The notes under the pieces are model-generated. The model was not told the origin of the DNA and did not search any database. It was given only the letters and a program-made list of their open reading frames with translations. From Paracyclopina nana (Eukaryota; Arthropoda; Copepoda; Cyclopoida; Cyclopettidae), in contig JAGUCH010000001.1 of NCBI GenBank assembly GCA_019096065.1, positions 7,006,001 to 7,070,000 of the forward strand: a stretch of 64,000 nt of DNA. The letters run 5' to 3'. The position numbers and the translations under genes were made by a program. How positions within the stretch are numbered: position 1 is the first letter of the stretch; each line of letters begins with the position of its first letter. Shown in pieces: positions 1-10,367 of this stretch.

Positions 1-67
1 CTACCTAGCTTACCCGTAAGTGCATGTCATTGGAAAAGTAGGTTCAGCCTAATTCATTTCCCTCCAG

Positions 68-1007
68 GGTTTCCATGTATTTCATTCTATTTGGGCTCTC
101 CGGAGAACCCTTCCTGGAGCTGATACCTGAAACATCCAATGGGAAATGCCAGTCAAAGCCAACGGGCAACAACGTTCGGATTTACCAGGACAAAGCTGGC
201 GTTTATCACTGCTCGTCAACCAGCCCTGCACCCATAAATCCAGAGAGTGTGCGGAGTGAAATTCAAGTGTTGAAAGTGGACTTCAATGCTCGATTGAAGC
301 AAGTTTTGTTCAACTCCATGGTGAGCAGCTACTATGCTGCTTTCATTCCCTGCTGTTTTGCTCCCAGTGCCCTCAATTATGAGACACCTTGGGTATTCCG
401 TCATGGATTGCTAGTATTTGTCGGAGGAGCAATTCTCTACTCCGTTCAAATGTTCCCTACCAGCTATATTCACATGTTGCACAGAACTGCCATCAAAACT
501 GGACAGTGGACCAAAATTGAGGGCAGAATTTCGCATGCATTTTATAATCAGTGAGTTCTACTCTGGCTCGATATTATTTGACTGATCCAAACTTGTTTAC
601 TTCTAAGGTGGAATCCAAATACTGTGTGGCCTAATGGTAGCTTCGTTAGGCATGGGAAGGATCTCTTCAGGGCAGATGGTCTTCACAACTGCGCTGAGCC
701 TGGAAACCTAACTCAATCCAGATTTTACGTAAGCCTTCGCTGACTGCCAAATTCGCCTCTGTTGCTTGACCGCTTCTTTTTTCAGACATACTTCAATGAA
801 CCAATCTCTGTTTTGGGGATATTGCTAATGATACAATCTGGCCTTGTGTTAGCCCAGCACTTGTCACTGGCTTGGTCTACCCTGTGGTACCAGTTGATTT
901 CGGAGGCTATATTGCTTTTCGCAAACTATTATGCCCTGTTCAAGCTGGCTCGCGACTACATCATAATCTGGAAAATCGCCCCCACAGTGAAAGAGAAAGA
1001 CAATTGA
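68..1007 (+). CDS. TMEM39: TMEM39 family membrane protein, C-terminal exons (partial)
   Basis: Three exons are visible, 68-550, 608-728 and 786-1007, joined by two 57-bp GT-AG introns. The gene enters from the left edge after a CTCCAG acceptor, so the N-terminal half is missing. The protein matches the second half of TMEM39A/B: the segment around RSEIQVLKVDFNARLKQVLF, the AAFIPCCF membrane stretch, the LLHKSA-like HMLHRTA motif, WNPNTVWPNGSFVRH, and the last helix ending FANYYALFKLARDYI. TMEM39 proteins are multi-pass ER membrane proteins linked to secretory cargo transport and autophagy control in other animals. That role is family knowledge, not read from this sequence. The reading frame is intact across all three exons. 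It ends tail to tail with the minus-strand gene at 1206, with only about 200 bp between the stop codons. I am confident of the family but cannot separate the A and B paralogues. Confidence 0.93.
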
Positions 1008-1205
1008 TACGACGGCTTGTGTCAAGACGCACTGAGTTTATTTAGTCAGAATATACCTACAATATATGTGAATCAATTAATCTAGAGGGCAAGTGTAGGA
1101 AGTTAAATTTTAGGAGTCCTTGATAAAGGTTACTACTTCATCGCACAGCCAAGGATGCCATCATGATAAGCTGGTCAAGTTGATGTTCTCATTTTTTCAT
1201 GAGAC
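1008..1205. other. Convergent intergenic gap
   Basis: These 198 bp separate the TMEM39 stop codon from that of the minus-strand gene and must hold both 3' ends. No clear AATAAA is present on the plus side, only weaker AT-rich variants near 1051-1080. Nothing else is visible. Confidence 0.6.
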
Positions 1206-1556
1206 TCAGATCTCCTCGTATGACTGATCACTTCGCCGTGATCTCCATGGGCAAGTGCAGGTGTACATGACCCAATGAAAGCCAACCTGAAAACACATAC
1301 ACGTGAGCGTTTGCGTTGACCCAAGGCGATAATCTTACCAAAATATGGCTGGGAATGCTCTTCCAAAACTCCAAGTGAGGGATAAGGTTCCATCCTCGTT
1401 CTCCATTTTTAAAGTTGAGGGCCGTTACAATGCCAAAGTATAGCAACAAGGTGATCTGAAGCGAAACAAGACTCAGCGTTTTTGATCTTGAAAGTGCATT
1501 AGTTTTTGGGGAAGGCTTACCAACAGCAAGATGCAGAACAAGCCGAACCCACCCAT
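1206..1556 (-). CDS. Short single-pass membrane protein resembling the tail of CD-M6PR-like receptors
   Basis: Minus-strand exons 1521-1556, 1339-1455 and 1206-1286 join in phase 0 through GTAAG donors and pyrimidine-AG acceptors. They give a 77-residue product if the ATG at 1556 is used. It starts with a hydrophobic helix (MGGFGLFCILLLITLLLYFG), followed by NFKNGERGWNLIPHLEFWKSIP, a basic CPWRSRR stretch and the acidic end SYEEI. The pattern of membrane helix, then G-x-R-G, then IPH-x-x-FW matches the transmembrane and juxtamembrane part of cation-dependent mannose-6-phosphate-receptor-like proteins. No luminal lectin (MRH) exon is recognisable between here and the next gene at 4.0 kb. The frame stays open upstream of the ATG to about 1646, so an extra upstream exon joined there is possible. 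Either this is a receptor fragment whose luminal exons I missed, or a stand-alone tail protein. An arthropod-type initiator CAGT lies near 1717-1722. Confidence 0.6.
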
Positions 1557-1897
1557 TCTTGTGGAGCTGGTGGTTCCGAAATGGCGAACGAAAAGAACGA
1601 ACTCAAATTGTGACTGCTCGCTGCGAATCCTCCTATCAGGCACTCAGCTGTTCAGCTCATGAGTTTTAGTTAGTTCGCCTGGATATCATAGAGAGCGGAA
1701 GATTTCCAGCGCACGCTACTGAGCAAATCGCGAAGGTCAAAATCTAAGTGAACGCAAATTTAAAAATATACACGTCACACAACCTCAAGCACATAAGTTT
1801 GACCTTTGCAATTTTTCGAGCGTTCGCGATGGTCTCAGCTTACTAAAACTTCCGCTCTCTATTTATATCCAGTCGACCTAGTTTTAGTGCTCTCAGG

Positions 1898-2331
1898 CAG
1901 AGACTTATATAACAAGAGAAGTGCTACTGGGCGAGGCTTAAGGGGGTGCGTTTGCAGATCTGCTGCACGCTCCAAAAGAGACTACAATGGAATTTTGGTC
2001 GCGGCTTCCTGAATTTGGGCCGGTGCAGACTTTTGGTTGCTAATAACTCCTAAATGAGTCCACTTAGCCAAAATAGTCCTATTTTACGAGGTGCTCAATT
2101 TTGCTAGGGCTATCTTTTGTCTTTTATAAATATTTTCACAACTATTAGGAATTAAAAGTTGTAAAACAGAGGTGCCAGTTGGCGTTTTCCTTTCTGGATC
2201 ATTGCAGCCCCCTGACTATTTTATTAGAACAGCTGACCCAAATGTTTTCAAAATCTCTAGTAGCACTTGGCGCGCGCTCGCGTGCAGTGAGAATGCAAGA
2301 AGTAGCACTTCTCTTTCTATATAAGTCTCTG
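1898..2331. mobile_element. hAT-type MITE with perfect 8-bp target-site duplication
   Basis: This 434-bp non-coding element begins CAGAGACTTATATA and ends with its inverse, TATATAAGTCTCTG. The terminal inverted repeats (1898-1928 and 2301-2331) match at 29 of 31 positions. It is flanked on both sides by the identical octamer CTCTCAGG (1890-1897 and 2332-2339). CAGAG...CTCTG ends plus an 8-bp duplication are the hallmark of the hAT superfamily. No transposase frame is present, so it is a non-autonomous copy. The perfect duplication and well-matched ends suggest fairly recent insertion. It sits upstream of the short M6PR-tail-like gene. Confidence 0.88.
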
Positions 2332-2339
2332 CTCTCAGG

Positions 2340-4030
2340 TAGAGAAGTGGCGCCACCTTAATGTGGAACTCGAAACTACATGTGTGTGGCAAGCATTGTT
2401 TGTGCAGTCAATGTGCAGGATAGGAATATCATGCACAAAATTGAGCCCTTTTTATATAAAAGAAGCAAGTACACTTGTTCATGCTACGACCATAGATCAC
2501 GACTGTGTAAATATGCAATTGATTTGTTTATGCCCAAGCTCTACTTTGACAAGGACCCGCATGATAACAGGCGTAGCTTGACAAAAGAGAGCATGGGCTA
2601 GCGGATGCACAAACTAAAAAGCAAGATTTTCCTCTCCCAACTTCATGACATCGGATCGTGAGGACTGAAACATATGACACTTCCTCAACCGCAAGCCACC
2701 AGCCGCAACTGAAGGCTGTTGGAAAGTAGGACTCAATGTTTTCTCCCAATTTTTATTCTGTTTTCAAGTATGTAGTAAGTAGTATATTGCCATAGGTAAA
2801 TAATATTGAATCACGGAGCAAAAAAGAGGAGGGCCAAAAGTAAGGAGAAAGAAGTTGTAAAGAAGGAAAACTTCAACCAGGCAGATTGTTTTCACAAAAA
2901 ACACATTGAAAATTTGTTCTTGGTGAGGTGCAGCGAAAGGGAAGGAAGTAAGTGAGTGAGTGAGGCAAATTTCTCTTTTCTTCATTGGTGGTGATAGCAA
3001 AAATATTTATAAAAACTAGATTTCGACACTCTTAGGGGCAGAAATTATTCGACGTGTTTTGTGTCAACTTGTCCGAATAACTCTCGTAGTTTTAGCCTAA
3101 ATTACAGAAGGCACTTTTTACAAAGGAAAATGAAAACTTGATTAGTGTTCTGTGAAGGGAATAGCAAGAAATCTTTCATTCAAGAAAAAAGTCTTAAAAA
3201 GAGGCTTTGGCACAATGAGAGAAGTTTGATTATTAGTTATTTTGCTGGATCTTATGCAGTACATCGTCTAGTGTGGAGCAGTAGATCATGATGTTCAAAA
3301 AGTGAAAGTGAAAGTGGAGATTTCTTGCAGAAGAAGAAATCTTTCAAATTCAGCAGATTCTGTCAATCTGACGTACAAATTCCCAAAGCTAGGAAGGAAC
3401 ACATTTTTCAGCCTCAAACCCTGATACTTGGTGTTATTTACATCATCGAATAGAATGCTAGGAGGACAGTGGAGAAAAAAGAAAAAAGTAGAAATCATCA
3501 ATCGGTGGGGGAGAATGATTTTTTGATTAATTGGAGGGAATTTGTGTATATTGTAAAAAGTTGTAACAGCAGTAGTAGCAATATAATAACAGCAACAAAC
3601 GAGAGATGATATTATTATTAACAATAATGAGCAAAATCGTCCTCTCATAGAGAAATACAAAGGGCTCCATTAATGGACGAACAATTAGGCCAAATGACTT
3701 CTGACCTCCGTCCAAAAATTACCTGGTGGGCCCTCTTTCCCCTCTAAAAATAGGAACATCACAGAGGTTTGCAATCAACGAAGAACAATTTTTTCTTCCT
3801 GGCCGGCAGGACGTAGTAGAACTAAAAATGATGTGAGGAGAAGTGTGAAAGTAGTGGAGGAAGAGCCATCAACATTCGTCTGTAGCGGACATTTGTTGAA
3901 TTGCGGCTCTGCGCGATTTACCAGAAAACAGAAAGTAGCTTGGTCGTAGGAAAATGGGCGGTAAAAGTCTTGTTGTAGGTTACACACATCATCTTAAGGG
4001 CTCGCACCAAGTCGAGCATGATTGAGGGGG
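2340..4030. other. Intergenic stretch, no gene recognised
   Basis: AT-rich sequence between two minus-strand genes. It contains a short GTGA/TGAG microsatellite near 2948-2966 and several short open frames on both strands without domain-like composition or good splice sites. I looked here for luminal exons of the M6PR-like gene and found none I would support. Confidence 0.6.
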
Positions 4031-4036
4031 TTTATT
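4031..4036 (-). promoter_or_regulatory. Candidate poly(A) signal overlapping the stop codon
   Basis: On the minus strand, AATAAA contains the TAA stop codon of the shared terminal exon (frame GAA GAA TAA A). If used, the 3' UTR would be only about 10-30 nt. Confidence 0.35.
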
Positions 4037-4614
4037 CTTCCTGATATTTCCTCTGTGCGACCGCCAGGGCCTCGAGGACGGGTCCAGCTGATCGGATGGA
4101 CCTGCAAAGAGGAAACTGTCATTGATCCTGCTTGGCAACGGCTGCAAATTTCTTCTGTCTCAAATAAGCTTTATGAGCGTAGAGCAGCAAAGTAGGTTAG
4201 TGCACGAAAACAGGAAATCGGTAGAAATCTTAAGCTCGGCGGCCATTATATCTTTTTCAACCTTTGATGCCTATGTAGAGGCGAGGAATGATATCCGTTT
4301 CGCCTTTTATTTCTCAGTATCTGCAATCCGTTTCTGGCATGGAAGAAAAAGGCAGAAACTGGATTGAGCTCGTCGGATCTGCTGGCGAAAGTGCCGAATA
4401 TGGCAAAGTCGAGGATAATGATGGCTATAATGATAGGGATGATGTAGAGGGCACTGGTCCAAAAGCCAACAGAGTTGGTGTTGCTGCTGCCTCCGAAGCT
4501 GATGGACGTTCGGCTCTCTGAGGCGGAATCCAGCGACTCTTGCCCTTTAGCGAGCGTCAGAATGCAGGAGAAGCATAGAAATACTGCAAACGACAGTCTT
4601 GCGGTGGTATCCAT
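4032..4614 (-). CDS. Small secreted/membrane protein, isoform B (first exon B)
   Basis: Exon B (4262-4614) has its own ATG, a signal peptide (MDTTARLSFAVFLCFSCIL) and a membrane helix (ALYIIPIIIAIIILDFAIFG) laid out as in exon A. It is preceded by its own acceptor (CTTTTTCAG at 4644), placing 28 bp of leader before the ATG. A GT at 4260-4261 (AAAG|GTTGAA, a weak donor) is in the same phase 2 as the exon A donor and would join to the shared exon 4032-4101, giving 140 residues. If that donor is not used, the frame simply stops at 4246 and the protein ends in LKKI. So B is either an alternative first coding exon or a tandem paralogue of A. The duplicated layout itself is plain in the sequence. 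Which splice is used is inference. Confidence 0.5.
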
Positions 4615-4985
4615 GGTTGTATTTGGCTGAGGTATACTTTGGTCTGAAAAAGCAAAAGAGCGAACGTTTACCTCTTTGAGTAGGTGCTGTAATCTTGGTG
4701 TGCGTATTCGGGCTGCTCGTATCCATATCCGTATCCGGAAGAGGTATCTTCAAAAGCGTCTCCGGCAGTGATTCCAAAGAGAGGCAACACGAGGGCTCCC
4801 AAGACGATGATGAAAAGGCCGAGAATGACTGCGTTCTGGATGGAGGTGGCGTTGAAGGTCAGAGTGGTGGCTCCAGAGTTGCCGACGGTGATGTATCCCA
4901 ATCGAGCTGACCCCTCGTCGTACTCATCGGCTTTGGCGGAGGCGAAAAGTGCCAGGCTGACAACGGTCAAGATCATCCACTTCAT
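4032..4985 (-). CDS. Small secreted/membrane protein, isoform A (first exon A)
   Basis: Exon A (4672-4985) starts at an ATG and encodes a clear signal peptide (MKWMILTVVSLALFASAKA). An acidic segment, an N-glycosylation-type NAT and a strong transmembrane helix (ILGLFIIVLGALVLPLFG) follow, then a Tyr/Gly-rich tail. The donor AAAGAG|GTAAAC joins in phase 2 to the acceptor CTCTTTGCAG|GTCC of the terminal exon 4032-4101, which encodes SIRSAGPVLEALAVAQRKYQEE. The product is 127 residues. A TTTCCAG acceptor at 5032 lies 46 bp before the ATG, so the leader probably comes from an upstream non-coding exon. Arthropods have families of small proteins built this way (signal peptide, one helix, short terminal exon with an amphipathic end). 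Their function is not established and I assign none. Confidence 0.7.
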
Positions 4986-5039
4986 TTTGAAGATTTTTAG
5001 AGTTTGGGGGCTTTGAGGTGGGATATGAATGCTGGAAAG

Positions 5040-8000
5040 ATTGATAGTATGTTAAGGCCGAGGTAAAATATTAGTCAGATGTTGTTGCAATAAGCATGCA
5101 TGCGATTATGGTAAATATGTTCTTCACGACGACAGATGGGATCTTCAACTCAGTGAAAGTTTTCCTTCTTAGCTTTTCGCTATTCGAAGAGGAGCAGTTC
5201 CAAGCAAAATATTACATTGATCATCATCATCAATTCTAGGTCAACTATATGATACTTTTTTCGTAAGTCTACAATGTAGTAGCGAGGCTGTACACGTCCA
5301 GGTCATTAAGAAGAGAGGAGAGAGATCAAGAAGAAGGGTCACATTTAATTTTTCAAGGACTTCTACATCGAGTTAGCTAGCATGTGCAGTTTTTTGGTTT
5401 GCAAGCGTAAGCATGCGTGAAATCTCGTGTCAAAACAGAAGAAGAGAGTAGGCCACGTTTTCGCGAGGCTTTGTGCAAAGGAAGCTGCAAAGAAGCAAGC
5501 CACTTAGATGTGGAGGAAGAAGAACAAAGATGTAAAAAGTACGATATGAATCTCTATCACCTCAGTAACGTTACAATAGGACTAGAAGTATTATGGCGGC
5601 TGTATCTAAAGAAATGCAGTCTTATTGTCGGGTGCAGTCGTTAGTGCTAGGCGAATCGGGGTAATTTGGGCGAGGCTAGGTTCAATCTTCGGGACGTTCT
5701 GTGTGTTTTTCTCTCTCTCTCTCATGCTTCTTTAGGTGGAACGTAGTATGGATACGAGCAGCAGAAACAGAATACATGCTACGCAACATCTAGTTGTACT
5801 AATGATAATCATAGAAAAGATTCCAACTAGTAAGATAATATCGAAATGTAATAAGGGGCTGAGCGATGGGTATATGTGCTAAGTAATATAAATGAGCTTA
5901 CTATAATTGGCTATAATTGGCCGCGAGGTGGCGCGAGTCTCACCCTAACACACAATTGATTGCGACTGAAGCAATTTCCCCATGTGGTGGGACAGAGTCA
6001 CGTTGGGACAGGGTGCGGCCATCAATTGGCTTGCGGCTACCTTGCGGCGCGCTCGCGCGACTAACTTGCGCCTTTTTGCATTTTCCCCCTGGCAGCTGCT
6101 GGCTGAGCCTGATTTCGTCATATCCCAGCAAGCATTCGCTGCCTTCGTCCTTAAAACAATCCAGCTGGCATATGGCAATTTGAACGGAGGTCTGACCACC
6201 AAATCAATTGTTCGCCAGCCAGCTAGCCTCATGATTGCAAAAGGGGAAAATAGTCGCGCATTTGCTTAGAAAAAGCGCGAAAACTAATTCAGCTTGGGCT
6301 TCATGATGGGGAAAGTGTCGTAATTGAGCCTACCTCCAAAATGTCTATGCACTTGAAGGGATGAGCCTTGGTTTGCTTCACTTGCGTAAGCGCTGCGACT
6401 TGGTAGACGTCAAGAGATCAACTGCTGCTCATAGCACGAGAAGTTAGAGAGTTTCACGCGGGTGCTGCTGAAGTGCTTCGACTGCCTAAAAACCTACTGC
6501 TACATGGCTCGAGGCTATCGGTTGATTTCACGAAAAAATCCACTGCTATGGGCATTTGAAGGAATCTGTCATAGCTAGACAAACGACATGCATGGCCTGA
6601 TTCACGACATTTAAAATAGAATTGGTAGCCGGTTTTGGCAGGCACCCTGTATGGAAAAGTCGCACTTTGGGCGTGTATAAAGCGGCCGTTGTTGCCTCCT
6701 TCTAAGCAGGTCATGAAATCTCTTTTCTACCTGAGAGTTGACCTACATCCACTCCATGGGAGAACTCCACGCGAGCACCCACATGGGCCGATTTCTGCCA
6801 ACCTCAAAATATCTACTAGCCCACGAAATCAGACGTCCAATCCCTTGTCAGGGGATTCAGAGAAAAAACCCTGGCTCACATTCGGATACGCACGTCTAAT
6901 TGACCATCTGAATGGGAAAGAATAAGGGAAACTGCTTGGAATTTGGAAAAAGATTAGGACGTGATGATGGCCTAGTTTTGGCATTTTTACATTGGAAACG
7001 GCGGCTGCGGCATAATTTATCCATTTCATTGGAAGCGTTGAAGCGTGTCCTCGTTACGGCACGAGCCTTTTGACATTGGGAGAAAAAAGAGGTCTCTTTT
7101 TCATGTTATTCGGGGTTAGTGAGTCAAGTGTTTTGCACTTCAGTCGAATGTGCATGCAGGAAAAATATTTATTGTCGCGCGGTGTTGCGCACACACGTTT
7201 GTGCTTAGGAAAAGGAAAGAAGACGAAAAGTGAAACGAAACGCTGGTTTTGTGAAAGTTTCCAGAAAATAATGTTCCGCATACTTAATTTCACGCATTTA
7301 AAACAAACTTCTGTTTTGGACGATTGATGATCAATGTCTGTTTGGAACTGGTCCTACCTGAACGGTCCAAGCTGTCTTACCGAAAATGAGCTGCAGTGGA
7401 AAAGTAGAAACTGCGCGGGGAGATTTCAACGCACGGGAAACTATACCAAGTTCTGCCTATCACAATTGGGAGCAGACTGGATTTTTCAGTTTCCTCGCAA
7501 GGTTATGCTGCTACTCGAGAGACATTAGCCGGCCCGTGCCGCTGATGGTTGGCCTTAAACCGATCATCCTCTTAAAAATGGTAGGCAGGATGGTAAAAGT
7601 AAAATGCGAGTTCGTATGAACAGCATTGAAAAAACAATTACGATTGCCGCTGCCAACATGTGTCGTGAAATTTCGGCCAATTACTCGGGATTCGCCCCTA
7701 AATAGAAAATACGCTGCCTTATAGTAGGTGCTCAAGGTGTCCTTGAGAGCCAGCCAATTGAGCACGAAGTGAAAATCTGGCTTGCAGCAAACCTCGCGGG
7801 CTCAAAGCCTGTGCGTTGAACGGCAAAATCGAATTTAAAAGGCTATTTTTTAAAGCTTTGTTTCCACTGCAACTCCTTTTCTCTGGTATGATATCATCAT
7901 CCTTTTGCTGATTGATTCCAGACATCCCACACAAGTTGCGGGGTTCCAGCTGCGGGAGCTGTTCACTTTCACTGAGAATTGCACAAAAAGGCATGGTTGC

Positions 8001-8237
8001 TTTCGCACGGTACATGTGCCAGATCCCTTGTCGTCGTGATTATTCCAAACATGTGATGAACTTCAGCACTTGAGAGTGGCTCGTTAAAGTATGCTCTTGA
8101 AATTACCTCTAGGTGCACACTTGGTCACGGGTTTCCGACGTTTGAGCTTGGATTTCCTTCAGACTTTCCAATATAATAGACCGACGAGCGCGCCTCTCGG
8201 AGTCTTGACCAGCCAAGCGCCAGGAAAACAGGCCGGG
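5040..8237. other. Intergenic DNA without a recognised gene
   Basis: Contains a (TC)n microsatellite near 5708-5724 and an AGGTGGCGC motif at 5926-5934, which matches the core recognised by fly CTCF. Short open frames on both strands (for example 5945-6269 and 7054-7619) overlap one another and lack domain-like composition. The first few hundred bases should hold the promoter and leader of the 4-5 kb gene. Confidence 0.5.
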
Positions 8238-8352
8238 ATGGATCGTCGTGGTCTTTGGATTAGATCCTGGTTCGTCCTCTTGGCTTCGCTTTGCCCGACG
8301 CTCGCACACGTTATTACGGAGTCGGCCGACACATTCAAGGATGCAGGAGCCT
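8238..8352 (+). CDS. Possible first coding exon with signal peptide
   Basis: The ATG at 8238 is in good context (GGGATGG) inside a locally GC-richer patch. It opens a frame with a basic start (MDRRGLWIRS), a hydrophobic core (WFVLLASLCPTL) and an Ala-His cleavage-type end, then an acidic stretch (ITESADTFKDAGA). It stops at a consensus donor, GCCT|GTAAGA, leaving phase 1. This is what a first exon of a secreted or membrane protein looks like. I could not find a convincing second exon downstream: the only good acceptor-donor block on this strand (22011-22146) would hit a stop at once in this phase. It may be a chance frame. Confidence 0.27.
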
Positions 8353-9799
8353 GTAAGAGGAATCTTGATTTTTGGCCTTAAGCTATTTTTCCCCATCATC
8401 AGCACAAGAGTAGGAGCGAGAAAAACGTGGGTCAACCACAATAAAGGGATTTTTACGTAGCCTGCCACAAAAAGTCCTTGCCAGTTGCAATTTATTGGGA
8501 ACTTGTAACTGGAACACACGATATTGAGGGCAAAAAAGCTTGTCATTTGCTTAATTGTTTGCTTGAGAATTCTCATGGCAAAGAATGCACACAGGTTTTG
8601 ACTCCTGGCTCGCATGCAAGGCTATTGTAATATAAAGGAAAATTTTGAAATCCCAACTAGGCCTCCACAGACACGTGATACCAAATAAACAAGCAGAAGA
8701 AATGGTACGACGAGCACTTTTGCCAATTACCATTCTGAGAGAAATAAACGTCTATTGCGTACCTAAAATTCATTACTATGGCTGACAGTCTGCTATGCTA
8801 TCAATGGACTTTCCACCTAAGTATCGCAATTAGGGTAGCCCTAATAAATTAGGCTCTTCAATGGGCGCTATTTTGCTCATATTAATTTATGACCTTCACA
8901 GAGCTGTAACCTAATCGAGAGAAACTCCACTGAGTTTTACATGTAGCTCTGGATACCTCAAGGGAAGGAAATCCGGCCCTGTGAAAAATGATCGATGAAC
9001 TCGGTAACGATATTAGGCCTAGCCAGCACACGCAAGCCCACTATTCAGCTCAAAGTGTATGGGGTTTCGAGAGAGCACGCCCAGCATTTTGACGCCTGGT
9101 ACAATCTAAAGAAAGTGAACAAGTTGGTGTTCGACATTTTTCAGAGAAATTTTTCTCACATTAGGGCTGTTGCTTCTTTAAAATGATAACCTTTTGCCAA
9201 AAACAACTAGTGTCATTAAAGTTGTGTAATAAGAGAAAATGGCATGCGCCTTATTTTTTCTAATGCTTTTAGCTTCCTTGTCCGAATTGCAAGCAGAGTT
9301 GTGAGAGAAGATGCATTCCAAAAATGACTAGTCATTGCATCATGATTCTGAGGTAATTTTGAGGAGGGTTTATATTGAAGGGTGCAATACCATTTGAGAG
9401 AGCCATTTTGACGGCAAATGGCTCCACGCGCTCCGCTTGGCATGAGCACTTTCACCCATTTCTGAATTCATTGAGCATTCTTCTTCTTCTTTTTTGGCAT
9501 ACCTTGGCATTTCTCCATGGCCGTATGGAGCGCTATAGGAACTTTCACCGCCACCACTTAAAGTTTGCAACTAGTATTACCAAACTCCAGGCAAACGCGC
9601 CGCAACAATAGTCAGTCAGCTGGCGGATATCCCACATTTACTGCTGGACTTTTTTGTCCGCATCATTAGGAAAGTTTAGCCATGCAATTGCATTAAAAAT
9701 CCTTAGCAGATACAGAAACTATAAGCTTCTTTAAAGTCCATTGGAGTTGTACGGCAGAAGTGAATCTTTTGCACAGGCCCTTCAGAATTGCCTAAATAA

Positions 9800-9953
9800 A
9801 GCCCGGTTCCAACAAGGAAAATCAGCATAGTCAGGAGACGTAACTTGACTTTTCAGCATAGTCAGGTCACAGCTAGCTCGCGCGCTCAGCTCGACCTGAC
9901 TTAACTGGTTTACCGTACTGCACTATGCTGATATCCCGTGTTGGAACCGGGCT
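9800..9953. mobile_element. Harbinger-like MITE with TAA duplication
   Basis: A 154-bp element with 32-bp terminal inverted repeats beginning AGCCCGGTTCCAACA; the two ends differ at 3 positions. It is flanked by TAA on both sides (9797-9799 and 9954-9956). A 3-bp TWA-type duplication is characteristic of PIF/Harbinger elements. A second inner inverted repeat (TCAGGTC / GACCTGA) makes the whole element a strong hairpin. It has no coding capacity. Confidence 0.8.
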
Positions 9954-10122
9954 TAAACCTTAACATGTGCTAGAAGATGAAGCAATTGGTAAACAGCATA
10001 CGAGTTTGTTGGTGGTACTAGCCTACACATGTTTTTAAGGCAAATTAGAAATTCATAGCTACCTTTTCAAAAACCTAACCATATGACAAGAGAAGCATGC
10101 TTCATTCAACAAGAGTGGCTTT

Positions 10123-10367
10123 AGGGCGTTCTCATATCGCAGTTTCGTCTAATCAAAACTGATTTTAGTTAAACCAAACTGATTTTGGTATAACTAAACA
10201 CTTCAAGAATGCTGATTTTCGTCTGGACATAGTCGTCCGTACATAAGTTACCTCGTCAGTAAATAAGAACCGATAACAACCGCAACCATGCTACGATCGA
10301 AGACGCGCAAGATAATGAGCCAATATTAGTTTAGGTTCAACGAAAATGCGATATGAAAGAACGCCCT
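10123..10367. mobile_element. MITE-like element with AGGGCGTTCT ends
   Basis: A 245-bp stretch bounded by inverted repeats of about 26 bp. The left end reads AGGGCGTTCTCATATCGCA; the right end, inverted, differs by a 2-bp insertion and one substitution. It lies 170 bp from the previous MITE. The flanks do not show a clean duplication (TTA on the left, TTC on the right), so the family is uncertain, though a degraded 3-bp site would suit Harbinger. Confidence 0.65.

Noticed and set aside
5660-5695. T-loop-like GGTTCAATC suggesting a tRNA
   Set aside because: No acceptor stem, D-arm or anticodon arm can be folded around it.
8109-8615. 168-residue minus-strand open frame
   Set aside because: Mixed composition with no domain. 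It is antisense to a more plausible signal-peptide frame and is probably chance.
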